NCBI GenBank assembly: GCA_905221605.1
Contig: CAJNDS010000358.1
Location: forward strand, 323,501 to 387,500
DNA: 64,000 nucleotides
Reading direction: 5' to 3'
From: Symbiodinium natans
Lineage: Eukaryota > Sar > Dinophyceae > Suessiales > Symbiodiniaceae
Part shown: positions 8,645-19,124 of the stretch, one piece after another
Layout of the letters: each line of letters opens with the position of its first letter
Numbering within the stretch: position 1 is the stretch's first letter
Position numbers and translations under genes: made by a program
The notes under the pieces: model-generated
What the model saw: only the letters and a program-made list of their open reading frames with translations
What the model was told of the DNA's origin: nothing
Database searches by the model: none

Positions 8645-10312
8645 GTTTCGGGTTCAGGATACAGGGTTTAGGGTTGAGGGTTTAGGGTTTAGGGTTTAGG
8701 GTTGAGGGTTTAGGGTTTAGGGTTGAGGGTTTGGGTACCCCCCTGCCCCTGCTGACAAGGCTCCAGGCCCCTGCCTCAGCGCCCTGCCGGCTCGGTTTTT
8801 CGGGGGCTTAGGGTTTTAAGGTGTAGGGTTTAGGGTTTGGGGTTTGGGGTTTAGGGTTTTGGGTTTGGGATTTAAGGTTTTGGGGTTTCAGGGTTTTAGG
8901 GTGTTCGGGTGTTAGGACTTTAGGGCTTTGGGGTTTAGAGTCTCAGGGTGTTTGGGTTTTAGGAGGTTTTTTGGGGTTCAGGTTTTAGGATTTTTGGAGG
9001 TCAGTAGGGGTAGCACTCAGGGTTTTGGGTTGAGCGCTTGGGACTCTGGTCGCGTCTTAGAGCTGGAGTCAGCGAAGTGTTTCGGATTTGGGTTTAGGGT
9101 TTAGGGTTTAGGGTGTAGGGTTTGGGGTTTGGGGTTTGGGATTTGGGGTTTCGGGTTTCGGGTTTCGGGTTTCGGGTTTCGGGTCTAGGGTCTAGGGTGT
9201 CCGATACCCTTTAAAGGCAGGGACGCGTGCCTTTCTGGTTGGGAATGTTTTGCCCCTTCTCTGAGGGTGGAATGGCCGGTTCAGCTAAACCCCAGCCCCC
9301 TAAACCCTAACCTCCCACTGGGGTCTAGGGCTCAGGGGACTTAGGGTTTGGGGTCTCAGCTTGGATTTTGGGATTTATCGGGCCAGGTCATGGCGTTATA
9401 TATATAGAGAGAGAGAGAGGGAGGGAGAGAGAGAGAGAGAGAGACTATATAGGTGCGATGTACCCTTAGGGTTGGTCGACTAGTTTCCCTGAAAAACTCA
9501 ACTTTTGAAGCCGTAGCTGTTGGGACTACCCCGCAAAGGTTCAAGGCTACTTACTGTCACCCTGGACCCTCAACTCAAAGACTAAATCCGACACCCGAAG
9601 CCCAAAGCCTCAACGAAACTCTGCAACCCTTCAAACCCTTGAAAACCCTACAGCCGGGTTTAGGGGTTTGGGGTCAACTGCAACCTCAAAGCCAGGTTCT
9701 TGCCGCTCTTTCCGCGCCTGTCCCCAAGCAGTGTGGCCTCGGGTCTGACGAGGATGTTGGGGACCAACTGAAGCACAAGATGGGGGTCATCTACTCTTCT
9801 ACTAAGTTTCGTCGGGTAAAATGAACCCAAAAATTGGGGGTTCATTTTCCGTATAGCACTATAACCCTTCTAGGGTGTATGATCCATCGGTAAACCCGTT
9901 TATTTTAGGGCTCACACTTGGTCCCTACAGGAGAGTCGGGGTCCATCGGAAAGCGCTGCAAGGTCCCGATGAGCACTGTTCCCCCTTTCTTCCCCCCCCT
10001 CCTCAGCTTCGTTTCTGGCTTCAGACCGCAAAGCGAAGACGCCTGAAGGCACTATGCTCTTAAGTCTCAGACATGTCCTAAAGCTTCACATCAATCTCTA
10101 AATTTTAAGCCCCCTTAACCCTAAACCCCAAAACCAAAGCCCCCAACACCACAAAAGCGCAGCAGGAGCCGTTGGGGGGTTGGGGGCCCTTGTTTTCGTC
10201 AATTACAGGGCCTAACCCTAAACCCTAAACCCTAAACCCTAGACCCGAAACCCTTCACCCTTCAAACCCTAAACCCTCAACTTTCGGCTGTTGTGGAATC
10301 TAACCTGCGGAG
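8645..10312. other. Intron-like stretch with telomeric variants and GA/AT microsatellites
   Basis: Holds TTTAGGG variants (8660-8730, 8820-9200), an AT/GA microsatellite (9395-9450) and CCCTAAA at 10215-10250. A forward ORF at 9453-9824 includes AVAVGTTPQRF and CGLGSDEDVGDQLKH, but it spans telomeric repeat and I could not assign it; part could be an exon. Confidence 0.5.
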
Positions 10313-10350
10313 GAGCTCAGATGCTTCTCTGTCCGAGACGCACAGCGGAG
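10313..10350 (+). CDS. Exon-like island: SSDASLSETHSG
   Basis: A 38-nt island after TGCGGAG, ending CAGCGGAG before GTGGGT, a good GT donor. It reads g-SSDASLSETHSG-g. CCCTAAA upstream and TTTAGG downstream. Confidence 0.5.
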
Positions 10351-10858
10351 GTGGGTCTGGGGACTTCTGCGGTTGATTTCGGTTTAGGCTAGGGTTTAAG
10401 GTTTTGGAAGCTCTGCAGGCAATCCTGAGCCCTGAACGCTATCATCCTACAGAAGATTCGCTCTTTCTTGGGCCCTTAAATTTAAATCCCACATTGGCGA
10501 GTTTAGTTCCATTCAGTCTCACGGCCTCTCTAAGGGCCAAGTAGGCATTTCCCAACAGAGGGGTGCCCCTTACATATGCTATACAAGCCCCCCAACATAG
10601 GTTTCTGAAATTCCGGGTTGGTCCCCCAGGTGGGGACCCCTCTCAGAATCGCTGGTCTGGACACTTTCAACGGGGCACGGGGCCTAGCTCTAACCCATGA
10701 GGTCTTTTCGGTCTGCATCCGCCTTAAACCCTTAAAACACCCTGAACCCTAAACCCTAAACCCTAAGCCCTAAGCCCTAAGCCCTAAGCCCTAAACCCTA
10801 AACCCTAAACCCCAATCCCCAGCCCCACAACCCTGCGTTGCTGTGAGGCGCGCCGCAG

Positions 10859-10909
10859 CGGGAGTCGTGGCCTGCGCCAGACCGGCACCTACATGATGGG
10901 GGGCTTCAG
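10859..10909 (+). CDS. Exon-like island: RESWPAPDRHLHDGGLQ
   Basis: Follows GCCGCAG and ends CTTCAG before GGGGTTTAGG. It reads RESWPAPDRHLHDGGLQ. It has the usual telomeric flanks; the product is unknown. Confidence 0.4.
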
Positions 10910-10939
10910 GGGTTTAGGATTTAGGAACCCTAATCCCCA

Positions 10940-11054
10940 AACCCTAAACCCTAAACCCTAGACCCCAAAGCCCAAACCCCAAACCCCAAACCCTAAACCC
11001 TAAACCCTAAACCCTAAACCCTAAACCCTAAACCCTAAACCCTAAACCCTAAAC
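10940..11054. repeat. CCCTAAA array
   Basis: About ten perfect CCCTAAA units (10983-11053) preceded by CCCCAAA variants. Confidence 0.9.
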
Positions 11055-11523
11055 TTACTGCGGCCCTAAAGCCCTAAACTTCTGGGCCTTTGGGCTAGGC
11101 AGTCGAAGGGGCATTACTAGAACTACTTCTTACTACTGTTACTGCTATTGTCTTCTTACGATATAGACATAGATAAAATACATAAACACAAATACTCACG
11201 TAAATAAGCAAAACAATGTATATGTATATGTCTATATATATATATATGCATATAGATATTAGTCATATCCACCCTGCAAAATCCCTATCCACCCAGCTTT
11301 CAAAGAGTGCCCTGTCAGGGTTCAAGGGCTCAGGCACAACAACCCCTAAGCCCCCTAAAAGAAGCCCCCTAAACCCTAAACCCTAAAGCCTAAACTCTAA
11401 ACCCTAAAACCCTAAATCCTAAACCCTAAACCCTAACCCCCCTTCCCCTCCCCCAAGCTCCCAAAACCCCCCAGAAAGTCCTGTACCCCCCGTCCCATTC
11501 CCCAGTCACTAGCAAGGCTCCAG
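11055..11523. other. AT-rich and telomeric spacer; no gene seen
   Basis: AT-rich segment with TA microsatellites (11160-11260), then CCCTAAA variants (11350-11440). Confidence 0.6.
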
Positions 11524-11566
11524 CGCCAGCGCCGGCAGTGGATGAGGCCGTCCGGCCCTTACTGGC
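11524..11566 (+). CDS. Exon-like island: RQRRQWMRPSGPYWR
   Basis: Follows GCTCCAG and reads RQRRQWMRPSGPYWR before GGGGGGTTTAGGG. The basic/aromatic composition is unusual, and I give it little weight without transcript support. Confidence 0.3.
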
Positions 11567-12361
11567 GGGGGGGTTTAGGGCTTTGGGCTTAGGGTTTAGG
11601 GTTTAGGTTTTAGGGTTTAGATTTCGGGGTTAGTTAGCGTTTAGGGGTTTGGGGTTTGCTGGGTTTCGCGCTTGGGGTGTTTGGGGTTTAATGCCTTCAG
11701 AGTTTGTGAAACCCTAAACCATAAACCCTAAACCCCTAAACCCTCTACGAGTAGTGTGTGTTTGAGGCTTGATGGTCTTGCTTGACGAGTCAGGACTTCA
11801 GCACATCAGCGCAAGCTCCAAACCCGAAGCCCTCAGCTTCTACAAGGCCAATTGCATCCTTTAGGTCCTAGGTGCCATGGAAGGTTTATGGTTTGGGGTT
11901 TGGGGTTTAGGGTTTAGGGTTTAGGGTTTGGGGTTTGGGGTTTGGGGTTATATAGCCGTCTCAGCCCCGTAGCCTCACAGCCCCAACAAGCCCTACACGT
12001 CCTACAAACCTAGTAGCACCCAACCAGCGCGGCAGGCCCTGCAAAGCCAAAACCTTGAACCGCACAAGGGGGCTTACGAAAGCAAGGGGCCTCCTAATAT
12101 GGACCCCCCCAAAAAGGTAGGATTCCCTTATCATCATCTCTAAAGCCCTAAACCCTACACCCTAAACCCCTAAATCCCTAAATCCCTAAACCCTAAACCC
12201 TAAACAAGACGAAGTAATCCTTCGTAAGGGGAGACTTGGGATGCGGGCTATATTCCTTGGCTTAGGGTCTAGGCGGTTTAGGGTCTAGGCGGTTGAGGGT
12301 TTGAGGGTTTAGGTTCTAGGGCTTTTTTTTGCTAACTCGACCACCACCTCGGCGTCATGAG

Positions 12362-12418
12362 GCGACCAAGGCGCTGATGACGCTCCTGCATGGCGCTGCC
12401 TGGGACTCACTCCGTCTG
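12362..12418 (+). CDS. Exon-like island: ATKALMTLLHGAAWDSLRL
   Basis: Exactly 19 codons after GTCATGAG, ending at CTG before GTTTTAGGG. It reads ATKALMTLLHGAAWDSLRL, a convincing helical segment, phase 0 on both sides. The product is not recognised. Confidence 0.55.
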
Positions 12419-12462
12419 GTTTTAGGGCTTCTGGGCCCAATGGTGGTGGCGTAGGGTCTCTA

Positions 12463-12838
12463 AACCCTAAACCCTAAACCCTAAACCCTAAACCCTGAAC
12501 CCTGAACCCTGAACCCTGAACCCTGAACCCTAAACCCTAAACCCTAAACCCTAAACCCTAAACAAGTCCCTAAACCCTAAACCCTAAACCCTAAACCCTA
12601 AACCCTAAACCCTAAACCCTAAACCCTAAACCCTAAACCCTAAACCCTAAACCCTAAACCCTACACCATAAACCCTAAACCCTAAACCCTAAACCCTAAA
12701 CCCTAAACCCTAAACCCTAAACCCTAAACCCTAAACCCTAAACCCTAAACCCTAAACCCTAAACCCTAAACCCTAAACCCTAAACCCTAAACCCTAAACC
12801 CTAAACCCTAACCCTAAACCCTAAACCCTAATCCCGAA
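12463..12838. repeat. Longest CCCTAAA array in the window (about 375 bp)
   Basis: About 50 CCCTAAA units, mostly perfect, with a CCCTGAA patch (12494-12530) and only a few one-base deviations. This is an interstitial telomeric sequence as clean as a real telomere. Confidence 0.95.
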
Positions 12839-13003
12839 ACCCTTAATTAGACCCCAAGACTCTGAGCTTGGCCGCTGCAGCGCGAGCCTATTCCAGTAGC
12901 CTCCGATTTGGTCTCTTGTGGGTCTACGTACCCCAGATCGCCCCTAACCCTAGACCCTGGCCCTAAAACCCTAAACCCTAAGCCCTCACCCCTAACATCA
13001 ACC

Positions 13004-13165
13004 CTATATATATATATATATATATATATGCTTATATATATATATACACACACACACGCATACACGTATACACACATACAATACGTATATACGTATATGT
13101 ATATATATATATATACATGTGCATATATACATATATGTGTGTCTATATATATATATATACACATA
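13004..13165. repeat. TA/CA microsatellite cluster
   Basis: Alternating (TA)n and (CA)n tracts. The ORFs reported on both strands here (Y/I/C-rich) are artefacts of this repeat. Confidence 0.9.
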
Positions 13166-13416
13166 TCGCAAAAAGTCGTCTGTCAGGACCCACAAATGAC
13201 GGCCCTGAGTTTAAAACCCTAGAATACCCCCTAAACCCGACTGGAGCCTCAAGGCTTGAACCCTCAAGCAAAGCCCGAGACGGTTTAGGGTTTAGGGTTT
13301 AGGGTTTAGGGTTTAGGGTTTAGGGTTTGGGAGACCCTCTGAGCTGCAGCTCCATTACCTCGGGCCCCAAAGCCAAAGCCCTAAGCTCTAAATCCTCAAC
13401 CCTACGCCCTAAAGCA

Positions 13417-13490
13417 CTTGGGAATTTTTTTTTGTACTATAATTCCTAAGAAACAGCAAAAAACACAGATTTTGCTAGGGGTCCAAGGTC
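13417..13490. mobile_element. Dispersed element family K, copy 1
   Basis: Carries ACTTGGGAATTT, then ATTCCTAAGAAACAGC and TTGCTAGGGGTCC. A second copy is at 52973-53055, where it forms the first intron of the RCC1-like gene. Confidence 0.6.
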
Positions 13491-13680
13491 AGTATAGAAT
13501 TTAAGGTTGAGCGTGTAGGATTTGAGGTCTACGGGTGAGCAATGCAGTCTCGTAGGACACTTCTTGAAGTGTTTGTTTAGGGTTTGGGGTGTAGAGGTTA
13601 GGGTTTACAGGGTGGCATTTGCGTTTCAAAACGCCCACAGCCAGGATGAGTCGCGGGCTGGAGCCAGCGAGAGCCACCAC

Positions 13681-13814
13681 CCCAGTGAGCAATCCAAAAA
13701 GTAGATCCCTTAAGATTTAGGGTTTAGGGTTTAGGGTTTAGGGCATCCTAAGAATGACCCAACAGTTGTATAGGATACTATTGGGCGGGCTCTACGTTTT
13801 GGATCCTCCCAGGG
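13681..13814. mobile_element. MITE-like element, family E, copy 2, with internal telomeric block
   Basis: The left arm CAATCCAAAAAGTAGATC and right arm TACGTTTTGGATCCTCCC are imperfect inverted repeats. A (TTTAGGG)n block (13716-13744) interrupts the element. Confidence 0.65.
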
Positions 13815-13854
13815 GTTTTGTGGGGGGGGGGGGGGGTTTGGGGTCCTTGCATCA

Positions 13855-13965
13855 CTGCTAATTGCTTAAGAACCCAGAGAAAATAGAAATATTCTTCCTT
13901 ATTAAGGTTAATACAGGGATTGTTTTTTTTATTATAATTTTTTGGGGTTCTTAAGCAAACAGTAG
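13855..13965. mobile_element. MITE-like element, family B, copy 1
   Basis: The terminal inverted repeats are CTGCTAATTGCTTAAGAACC on the left and GGTTCTTAAGCAAACAGTAG on the right. The interior is AT-rich and non-coding. Other full copies are at 43076-43344 and 53178-53315. Confidence 0.8.
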
Positions 13966-14944
13966 ATAATGACACAGTGACAGCAGTGGCCCCTTGCAAA
14001 ACTCGCACCTTGCAGCCCATCTGTTACACTTGAAACCCCTGGTTAGACCCCTAACCCTACACCCTAAGCCCTATAGCCCTAAACCCTAAACCCTACACCC
14101 TAAACCCCTAAACCCTGAACCCTAACCCTAAACCCTATACCCTACACCCTACAAACCTCAAAGCCGAAACAAAAAACCTGTTTTTCAAGGGCCTGCGTTC
14201 TCTTCGAAGCTCCCTCACTTAGCAAACAGCGCGCCTTATATTTGTTGTTGTGGGGTTTAGGGTTTAGGGTTGAGGGTGTAGGGTTTAGGGTCTAGGGTTT
14301 AGGGTTTACTGGGCAGCCTGGGTTCATAGATTCGTACTTGCCCGACATGGGTACGGGGACCCTAAATGTAGAGAACTACCAATTTGGGCTTGAGTGAGAG
14401 GATCATGATTAGGAGTCGTGGGCTTTTCAACTCCCCCCCCCAAAAAAAAAATGACAAAAAAGTCCCCCCCTTAAATAACCTCAATTAGGCTTCATGATCC
14501 CTAAATAGCCTTGATTCTGGGGGGAACCTAGAGAGGGGGGTTTAGGGTTTAGGGTTTAGGGTTTAATTTAGGGGGCGGGGTTGTACAGAGGGGGGAAGTA
14601 AGGAACCAGTGACAAGGCTCGGCCCCCCAGGGTTCAGGGTTTAGGGTTTAGGGTTTAGGGTTTAGGGTTTAGGGTTTAGGGTCCCCAGGCCGGAAGTCTT
14701 TTGGGTTTGGGGTTTGCCGGGTCTATAGGGTTCAAAGGGTTCATAGGGCAAATAGGCTTGATAGGGTTTATAGGGTTTATAGAGTTTACAGGGTTTATAC
14801 GGCTATTTCAGGGTTCATCGGGTTTATAGGGTTTGTAGGGGTTTTTGGGGTTTAAGGGTATAGGGTTTATTGGCTTTGGGGTTTACAGGGTTTTGGGGTT
14901 CACAGGGTGCTTGGGCTGTGGGGTTTATAAGGCTTGGGGCCCAG
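13966..14944. other. Intron-like stretch, telomeric variants; no gene seen
   Basis: CCCTAAA variants (14040-14160) give way to TTTAGGG blocks (14250-14305, 14538-14562, 14630-14680), then GGGTTTATAGGG variants to 14930. Confidence 0.6.
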
Positions 14945-15006
14945 GCACCGCGCCCGCAGCAGCTCCGGCAAAGGCGGGGGCTGGGAAAGACTTGGCAGTA
15001 TGGCGG
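14945..15006 (+). CDS. Exon-like island: TAPAAAPAKAGAGKDLAVW
   Basis: Follows GGCCCAG and reads TAPAAAPAKAGAGKDLAVW, ending before GTTCTG. The Ala/Pro/Lys linker resembles the island at 17471 (PAAAPVAKAG), so the two may encode a repeated linker of one protein. Confidence 0.45.
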
Positions 15007-15129
15007 GTTCTGTTGTTTTTTGCCAGTCTAGGGTCTAGGGTTTAGAGTTTAGAATGAAGGGGTAGAGTCTTTAAGGGCATCTGGACTGCTTCTTGAACTT
15101 GTGAGTTCTGCTGCCGCGCTCAGATTTGG

Positions 15130-15265
15130 TGACCCTAACCTGCTCGCATATATATATATACACATAATAATAATAATACTTATTATAATAACAATATAAA
15201 TCACGCTAGTAATAATAGTAATTTTAAGTCAATATAAGATGTGTATATAAATAAATATATAATCT
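15130..15265. repeat. AT-rich tract with TA microsatellite
   Basis: A (TA)n run at 15149-15160 and about 100 bp of very AT-rich non-coding sequence. Confidence 0.7.
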
Positions 15266-15313
15266 AATTCTAAGGGCTTCCAGGAGACGCTAAGGCATTT
15301 GGGCTTACCCAGA

Positions 15314-15425
15314 CCCCTGGGAGGATCCAAGAAGTAGAGCCCCCCAAATAGTATCCTTTTCTACTGTTGGGTCATTCTTCGGTGGCCTTCGAGGGATCTA
15401 CTTTTTGCATCCCCCCAGTGGTCTG
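15314..15425. mobile_element. MITE-like element, family E, copy 3 (most complete)
   Basis: Left arm CCTGGGAGGATCCAAGAAG and right arm TCTACTTTTTGCATCCCCCC pair imperfectly. Between them are CCAAATAGTATCC and TGTTGGGTCATTCTTCGG, which are shared with the other copies. Confidence 0.65.
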
Positions 15426-15618
15426 GGTAGGGCGCGGAATCCTTGAAAAGTGTAGGATTATCATGGGTTCGCCTGCCAGATTTCCGATGGGGCGCCGACG
15501 TCCTGGTGCAAAAACGCTAGAGCAGGGGCCTCTCGGTTTCTTCGCGGGTTTAGAGTTTAGGGTTTTGTGTTTAGGGTTTAGGGTTTAGGGCTAGGGTTTA
15601 GGGTTTGGGGTCCGGCAG

Positions 15619-15661
15619 GCAGCGAGACGCGGCAAGAACAAGCTGCCGGCTGATATGTCAG
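15619..15661 (+). CDS. Exon-like island: AARRGKNKLPADMS
   Basis: Lies between TCCGGCAG and a GC donor (ATGTCAG|GCACGG). It reads AARRGKNKLPADMS. Its telomeric flanks are the reverse of the usual order (TTTAGGG upstream, CCCTAAA downstream), and the reverse strand is also open, so strand is uncertain. Confidence 0.35.
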
Positions 15662-15809
15662 GCACGGACGACTCCACAAAGTTGCCCTGAAGCCCCTCGC
15701 CCCTAAATTCAACTCCCCTGGCCTCAGACACTAAACCCTAAAAACCCTAAAACGCTGCTTCCTTAAAATCTCTCAAGACGCTCAAGACCCTGAACTTCCC
15801 AACCACCTC

Positions 15810-15842
15810 CCCCCCCCCCCCCCCCCCCCCAACAAAAAAAAA
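15810..15842. repeat. Poly-C tract followed by A-rich run
   Basis: About 20 uninterrupted C followed by an A-rich run; simple repeat. Confidence 0.9.
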
Positions 15843-15885
15843 CCTAGAAGGACTCCCCGCCTGCAAATATCGAAACCCTCACCCT

Positions 15886-15967
15886 AAGGGTCAATGTACC
15901 TGAATCAGGAAGACTTGGTACCTCCTATACAGGGACTGTAGGGTCCCAAGTATATTCATGGACCCTT
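15886..15967. mobile_element. MITE-like element, family C, copy 1
   Basis: Starts AAGGGTCAATGTACCT and ends ATTCATGGACCCTT, with the internal pair GGTACCTCCTATACAGGGAC / GGGTCCCAAGTATA typical of the family. Confidence 0.7.
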
Positions 15968-16302
15968 CGGGGTCCGCTGAAATGCCTTCCGGTCTGTGAG
16001 CTATACCGACAACTCAAGAGGAAAGAATAGCCCTAAACCCTAAACCCAAAACCCTAAACCCTAAACCCTCAACCCTCAACCCTCAACCTAACATGGACCC
16101 TTCGGGTCAACGAACCCCTCAACGACATGGCTCCGAAGCTCCAACACACGAGGCCCCAAAGCGACCCTGAACCCTATAGTTTTTAGGGTTTAGAGTTTAG
16201 GGTCTAGGGGTCAGGGTGTCGGGTTTAGGGTTGAAGGTTAAGGGTTTTGGGGTTTGGGAAGCGTCAATCCCTAAACCCTAAACCCCCCGCCCCCCATGGC
16301 AG

Positions 16303-16371
16303 GTGGGGACCTGGCCACGGCCTTTCAGGCTTTGACGCTGGACGGCTGCGTGCTGAGCATCTATTTCGCAG
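16303..16371 (+). CDS. Exon-like island: GDLATAFQALTLDGCVLS...
   Basis: Follows CATGGCAG and reads GDLATAFQALTLDGCVLS-IYFA. Read through, it would meet TAA at 16374, but a family C half-element starts at about 16376, so splicing at CGCAG (16371) is more likely than a true C-terminus. Confidence 0.45.
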
Positions 16372-16375
16372 CCTA

Positions 16376-16541
16376 AGGGCCATGTACCTAATGACTATAT
16401 GGTAGGGTTTAGGGTTTAGGGTTTAGGGCTAGGGTTTCGGGTCCATGTACCTAGCTGTTATACACTTGGGCCTTAAAGTACCTCCTAAACAGGGACTTTA
16501 AGGCCCAAGTATATAATAAAGAGGTACATGGACCCTTAGGG
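16376..16541. mobile_element. Family C element with duplicated left arm around a telomeric block
   Basis: A partial left arm (GGGCCATGTACCTAATGACT) is followed by (TTTAGGG)n at 16403-16437. A complete element follows from 16439, GGTCCATGTACCTAGCTGTT to GAGGTACATGGACCCTTAGG. The arm is thus present twice, on either side of the telomeric block. Confidence 0.75.
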
Positions 16542-16837
16542 ACAGGTGCCTTGACGGTTTAGTGATGTCAGGGGTTGCCTACTATTTGCCTAAGAGCCCG
16601 CCAGAAATTACAGAAATTAACTCCGATGTTGGGCATTCTGGGATTTTGCACAGGAGCTGACATGGCTACCCGGGTGATCACCCTTTATCCCCCTAGAAAC
16701 CCCCTAGCAGGCCACCCAAAAACAATTGAAACTACATGTGCCCCTCCCCCCCCCCTCCAACTGCCTACACCCTAAATTCTAAACCCTATCTAAACTCCAA
16801 ACCCTAAACCCTAAATCCCCAAACCCTCGCACCTCAG

Positions 16838-16893
16838 GAGCTGGCAGGTTTCGGGGCTCGGGTCTTGAGAAGCAGTCGTGAGTTCATCAAGAA
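16838..16893 (+). CDS. Exon-like island: ELAGFGARVLRSSREFIKN
   Basis: Follows GCACCTCAG and reads ELAGFGARVLRSSREFIK-N. It runs straight into a family C element whose terminal GGTCCATG provides the GT donor. The upstream flank is CCCTAAA. Confidence 0.55.
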
Positions 16894-17120
16894 TGGTCCA
16901 TGTAGCTATGTATATACTTGGGCCATAGAAAAGGGTTCCTGTATACTTATAACGGATGTATACACCTAGATTTAGGGCCCAAGTTTATACTCTATCAGTA
17001 CATGACCCTTACCTAGGGGTCCATGTACTTAAATAATGAATACTGGGGCCTTAAAGTACCTCCCATATTATAGGGACTTGTTTAACGCCCATGCATATAA
17101 TAATGAGGTACCTGGACCTC
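16894..17120. mobile_element. Two tandem family C elements at an intron start
   Basis: Copy one runs from TGGTCCATGTAGCTATG to CAGTACATGACCCTT (about 16894-17010). Copy two runs from GGGGTCCATGTACTT to GAGGTACCTGGACC (about 17016-17120). Both are near-palindromic. Confidence 0.7.
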
Positions 17121-17220
17121 AAACCCTAAACCCTAAACACCAAAGGTTCGGGTATTGCGCGGACTGTTGTAGACTCGTGTGCTGAACTCTGGGCCTTATA
17201 AACCGACCCGGGGTTCCTGG

Positions 17221-17285
17221 GTTCCTAAGACCCAATAGTAGTACAGGGTACTATTCGGGGGTTCTACTTTTGGATCCTCCCAGGA
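17221..17285. mobile_element. Family E element, partial copy 4
   Basis: Contains CCTAAGACCCAATAGTAG, GGTACTATTCGGGGG and TTCTACTTTTGGATCCTCCC; it matches the right half of copy 2. Confidence 0.55.
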
Positions 17286-17470
17286 TTCTAAGAAAACCCT
17301 AACTCTGAACCCAACAAGGCATCAGAATTCACAGATTCCCCGCCCCCCCCCGGCCGAAACCCGAAACCCGAAACCCGAAACCCGAAAACCGAAAAACCCT
17401 AAACCCTAAACCCTAAACCCTAAACCCTCCCTAAACCGCCCACATGTTCAGGTGGTTCAGGTGGGGGCAG

Positions 17471-17502
17471 GCAGCCAGCTGCGGCGCCCGTAGCCAAGGC
17501 AG
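17471..17502 (+). CDS. Exon-like island: QPAAAPVAKA
   Basis: Follows GGGGGCAG and ends AAGGCAG before GTGTTG. It reads g-QPAAAPVAKA-g, similar in composition to the island at 14945. Upstream CCCTAAA, downstream TTTAGGG. Confidence 0.4.
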
Positions 17503-17534
17503 GTGTTGCTCAGGCCCCCGAATTGGCCTTTGGG

Positions 17535-18037
17535 GTTTAGGGTTTCGGGTTTGGGGTTTAGGGTTTAGGGGTTTAGGGGTTGAGGGGTTTAGGGGTTTAG
17601 GGGTTTAGGGGTTTAGGGGTTTAGGGGTTTAGGGGTTTAGGGGGTTAGGGGTTAGGGGGTTTAGGGGGTTTAGGGGGTTTAGGGGTTTAGGGGGTTTAGG
17701 GGGTTAGGGGGTTTAGGGGGTTTAGGGGGTTTAGGGGGTTTAGGGGGTTTAGGGGGTTTAGGGGGTTTAGGGGGTTTAGGGGGTTTAGGGGGTTTAGGGG
17801 GTTAGGGGGTTTAGGGGGTTTAGGGGGTTTAGGGGGTTTAGGGGGTTTTTAGGGGGTTTAGGGGGTTTAGGGGGTTTAGGGGGTTTAGGGGGGGGGTTTA
17901 GGGGGTTAGGGGTTTAGGGGTTAGGGGTCTAGGGGTCTAGGGGTCTAGGGGTCTAGGGGTTTAGGGGTTTAGGGGTTTAGGGGTTTAGGGGTTTAGGGGT
18001 TTAGGGGTTTAGGGGTTTAGGGGTTCAGGGGTTTAGG
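17535..18037. repeat. 500-bp array of expanded telomeric variants TTTAGGGG and TTTAGGGGG
   Basis: Patches of TTTAGGG, then TTTAGGGG, then TTTAGGGGG, then CTAGGGG, each internally homogeneous. The expanded G runs make it strongly G-quadruplex-prone. Confidence 0.95.
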
Positions 18038-18779
18038 GCTACGCCCTGAGTCCTTCAGACCCTGTTATGATTTTCTTCCATCGGGTGGCGTACAAAAAGC
18101 CAACAGTTTACGAGGCGTGGCCCTAAACCGGATAACCCTAAACCCAAGCCCTTGAACGCCTTCAAAGAATACTGACTCGCCTCCAAGCCCTTCAGCCATA
18201 CTGGCCTTTGCCCTCGACGCTCGAGCTTCAGGGTCCTCCTCCAACCCAGAGCCCTATAAGCCCTATAGCCCGGAAACCCCTCTAAACCCTCTTAGCCCCT
18301 ATAAACCTTTAAGCTCTATATATACACCGCACACACTAAACCCCATATACAGGGGGGGATTCGGACTTGGGTCGTTGAGGAGTCGCCCGAAGCCTGAGGA
18401 CCTCAAGGGTTTAGGGTTTAGAGTTTAGGGCTGCGCGAGTTTCTAGGGGGATCGGGGAATGGGCGTTTGCAGGATTTAGAAAGGCTTTTCGGATCGGGGC
18501 ATGGGCGTTTGCAGGATCTAGAAAGGCTTATAGGATGGGTCAGGATCTTGGGATTTCTTCGCGTCGTTCCCCTGGTTATTGGGGAATTGAGAGGATCCTG
18601 TCTAAAAATCATGCTCAAAAGTCTTTAAGGGCCTAGCTGAGGGTATCCTAAGCACCCTACGAACCTATGGTAGATAAGGATGCAATTAGGGTTTAGAGTT
18701 GAGGGTTTGTAGGGTTTAGGGTTTAGGGTTGAGGGTGTAGGGTAGGTCTAGGGTGTAGGCTATGTATATATTATTATAT

Positions 18780-18850
18780 TTATTTATGCACACACACACA
18801 TATGCATATATATATATATATGTGTATACACATACATACATACATATATA
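18780..18850. repeat. TA/CA microsatellite
   Basis: (CA)n and (TA)n tracts; explains the short Y/I-rich ORF here. Confidence 0.85.
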
Positions 18851-18883
18851 GAGGGACCCCACAGTTCCCTCAACCTGACGCAG

Positions 18884-18958
18884 CTTCCGCTGGCGGCAGA
18901 GGCAGCCCGCACCCCCACGAAGATTATGGTGAATCAGAGACGTGCCGCTGGCGATGCC
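18884..18958 (+). CDS. Exon-like island: LPLAAEAARTPTKIMVNQRR...
   Basis: Exactly 25 codons after CTGACGCAG, ending before GTCCTGACC. It reads LPLAAEAARTPTKIMVNQRR-AAGDA, phase 0 at both ends. One of the more convincing islands in this stretch, though the family is unknown. Confidence 0.6.
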
Positions 18959-19055
18959 GTCCTGACCTCAACCCTAAACCCTAAACCGACCCTAAACCCG
19001 AAACCCTAAACCCTAAAGCCTAAACCCTAAACCCTAAACCCTAAACGTTACAAAG

Positions 19056-19124
19056 CCTTGAGGGAGATGCAGGGTTTGGGCTTGGGGGAAAGCAAAGGGC
19101 TTCGGCAGGCCCAAAGCCTCCAGG
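19056..19124 (+). CDS. Exon-like island: LREMQGLGLGESKGLRQAQS
   Basis: Follows TTACAAAG and reads LREMQGLGLGESKGLRQAQS-LQ before GTTTAGGATTTAGGG. It has CCCTAAA upstream and TTTAGGG downstream. Confidence 0.5.

Noticed and set aside
12463-12838. True chromosome end (telomere)
   Set aside because: The array is internal, with genes and similar arrays in both orientations on either side.
12847-13302. Y/I/C-rich ORFs on both strands
   Set aside because: Products of TA/CA microsatellites.
18040-18115. Exon candidate PVMIFFHRVAYKKPTVYEAW
   Set aside because: Open and protein-like, but flanks are in the reverse order and no convincing donor follows before TAA; left out of the feature list.
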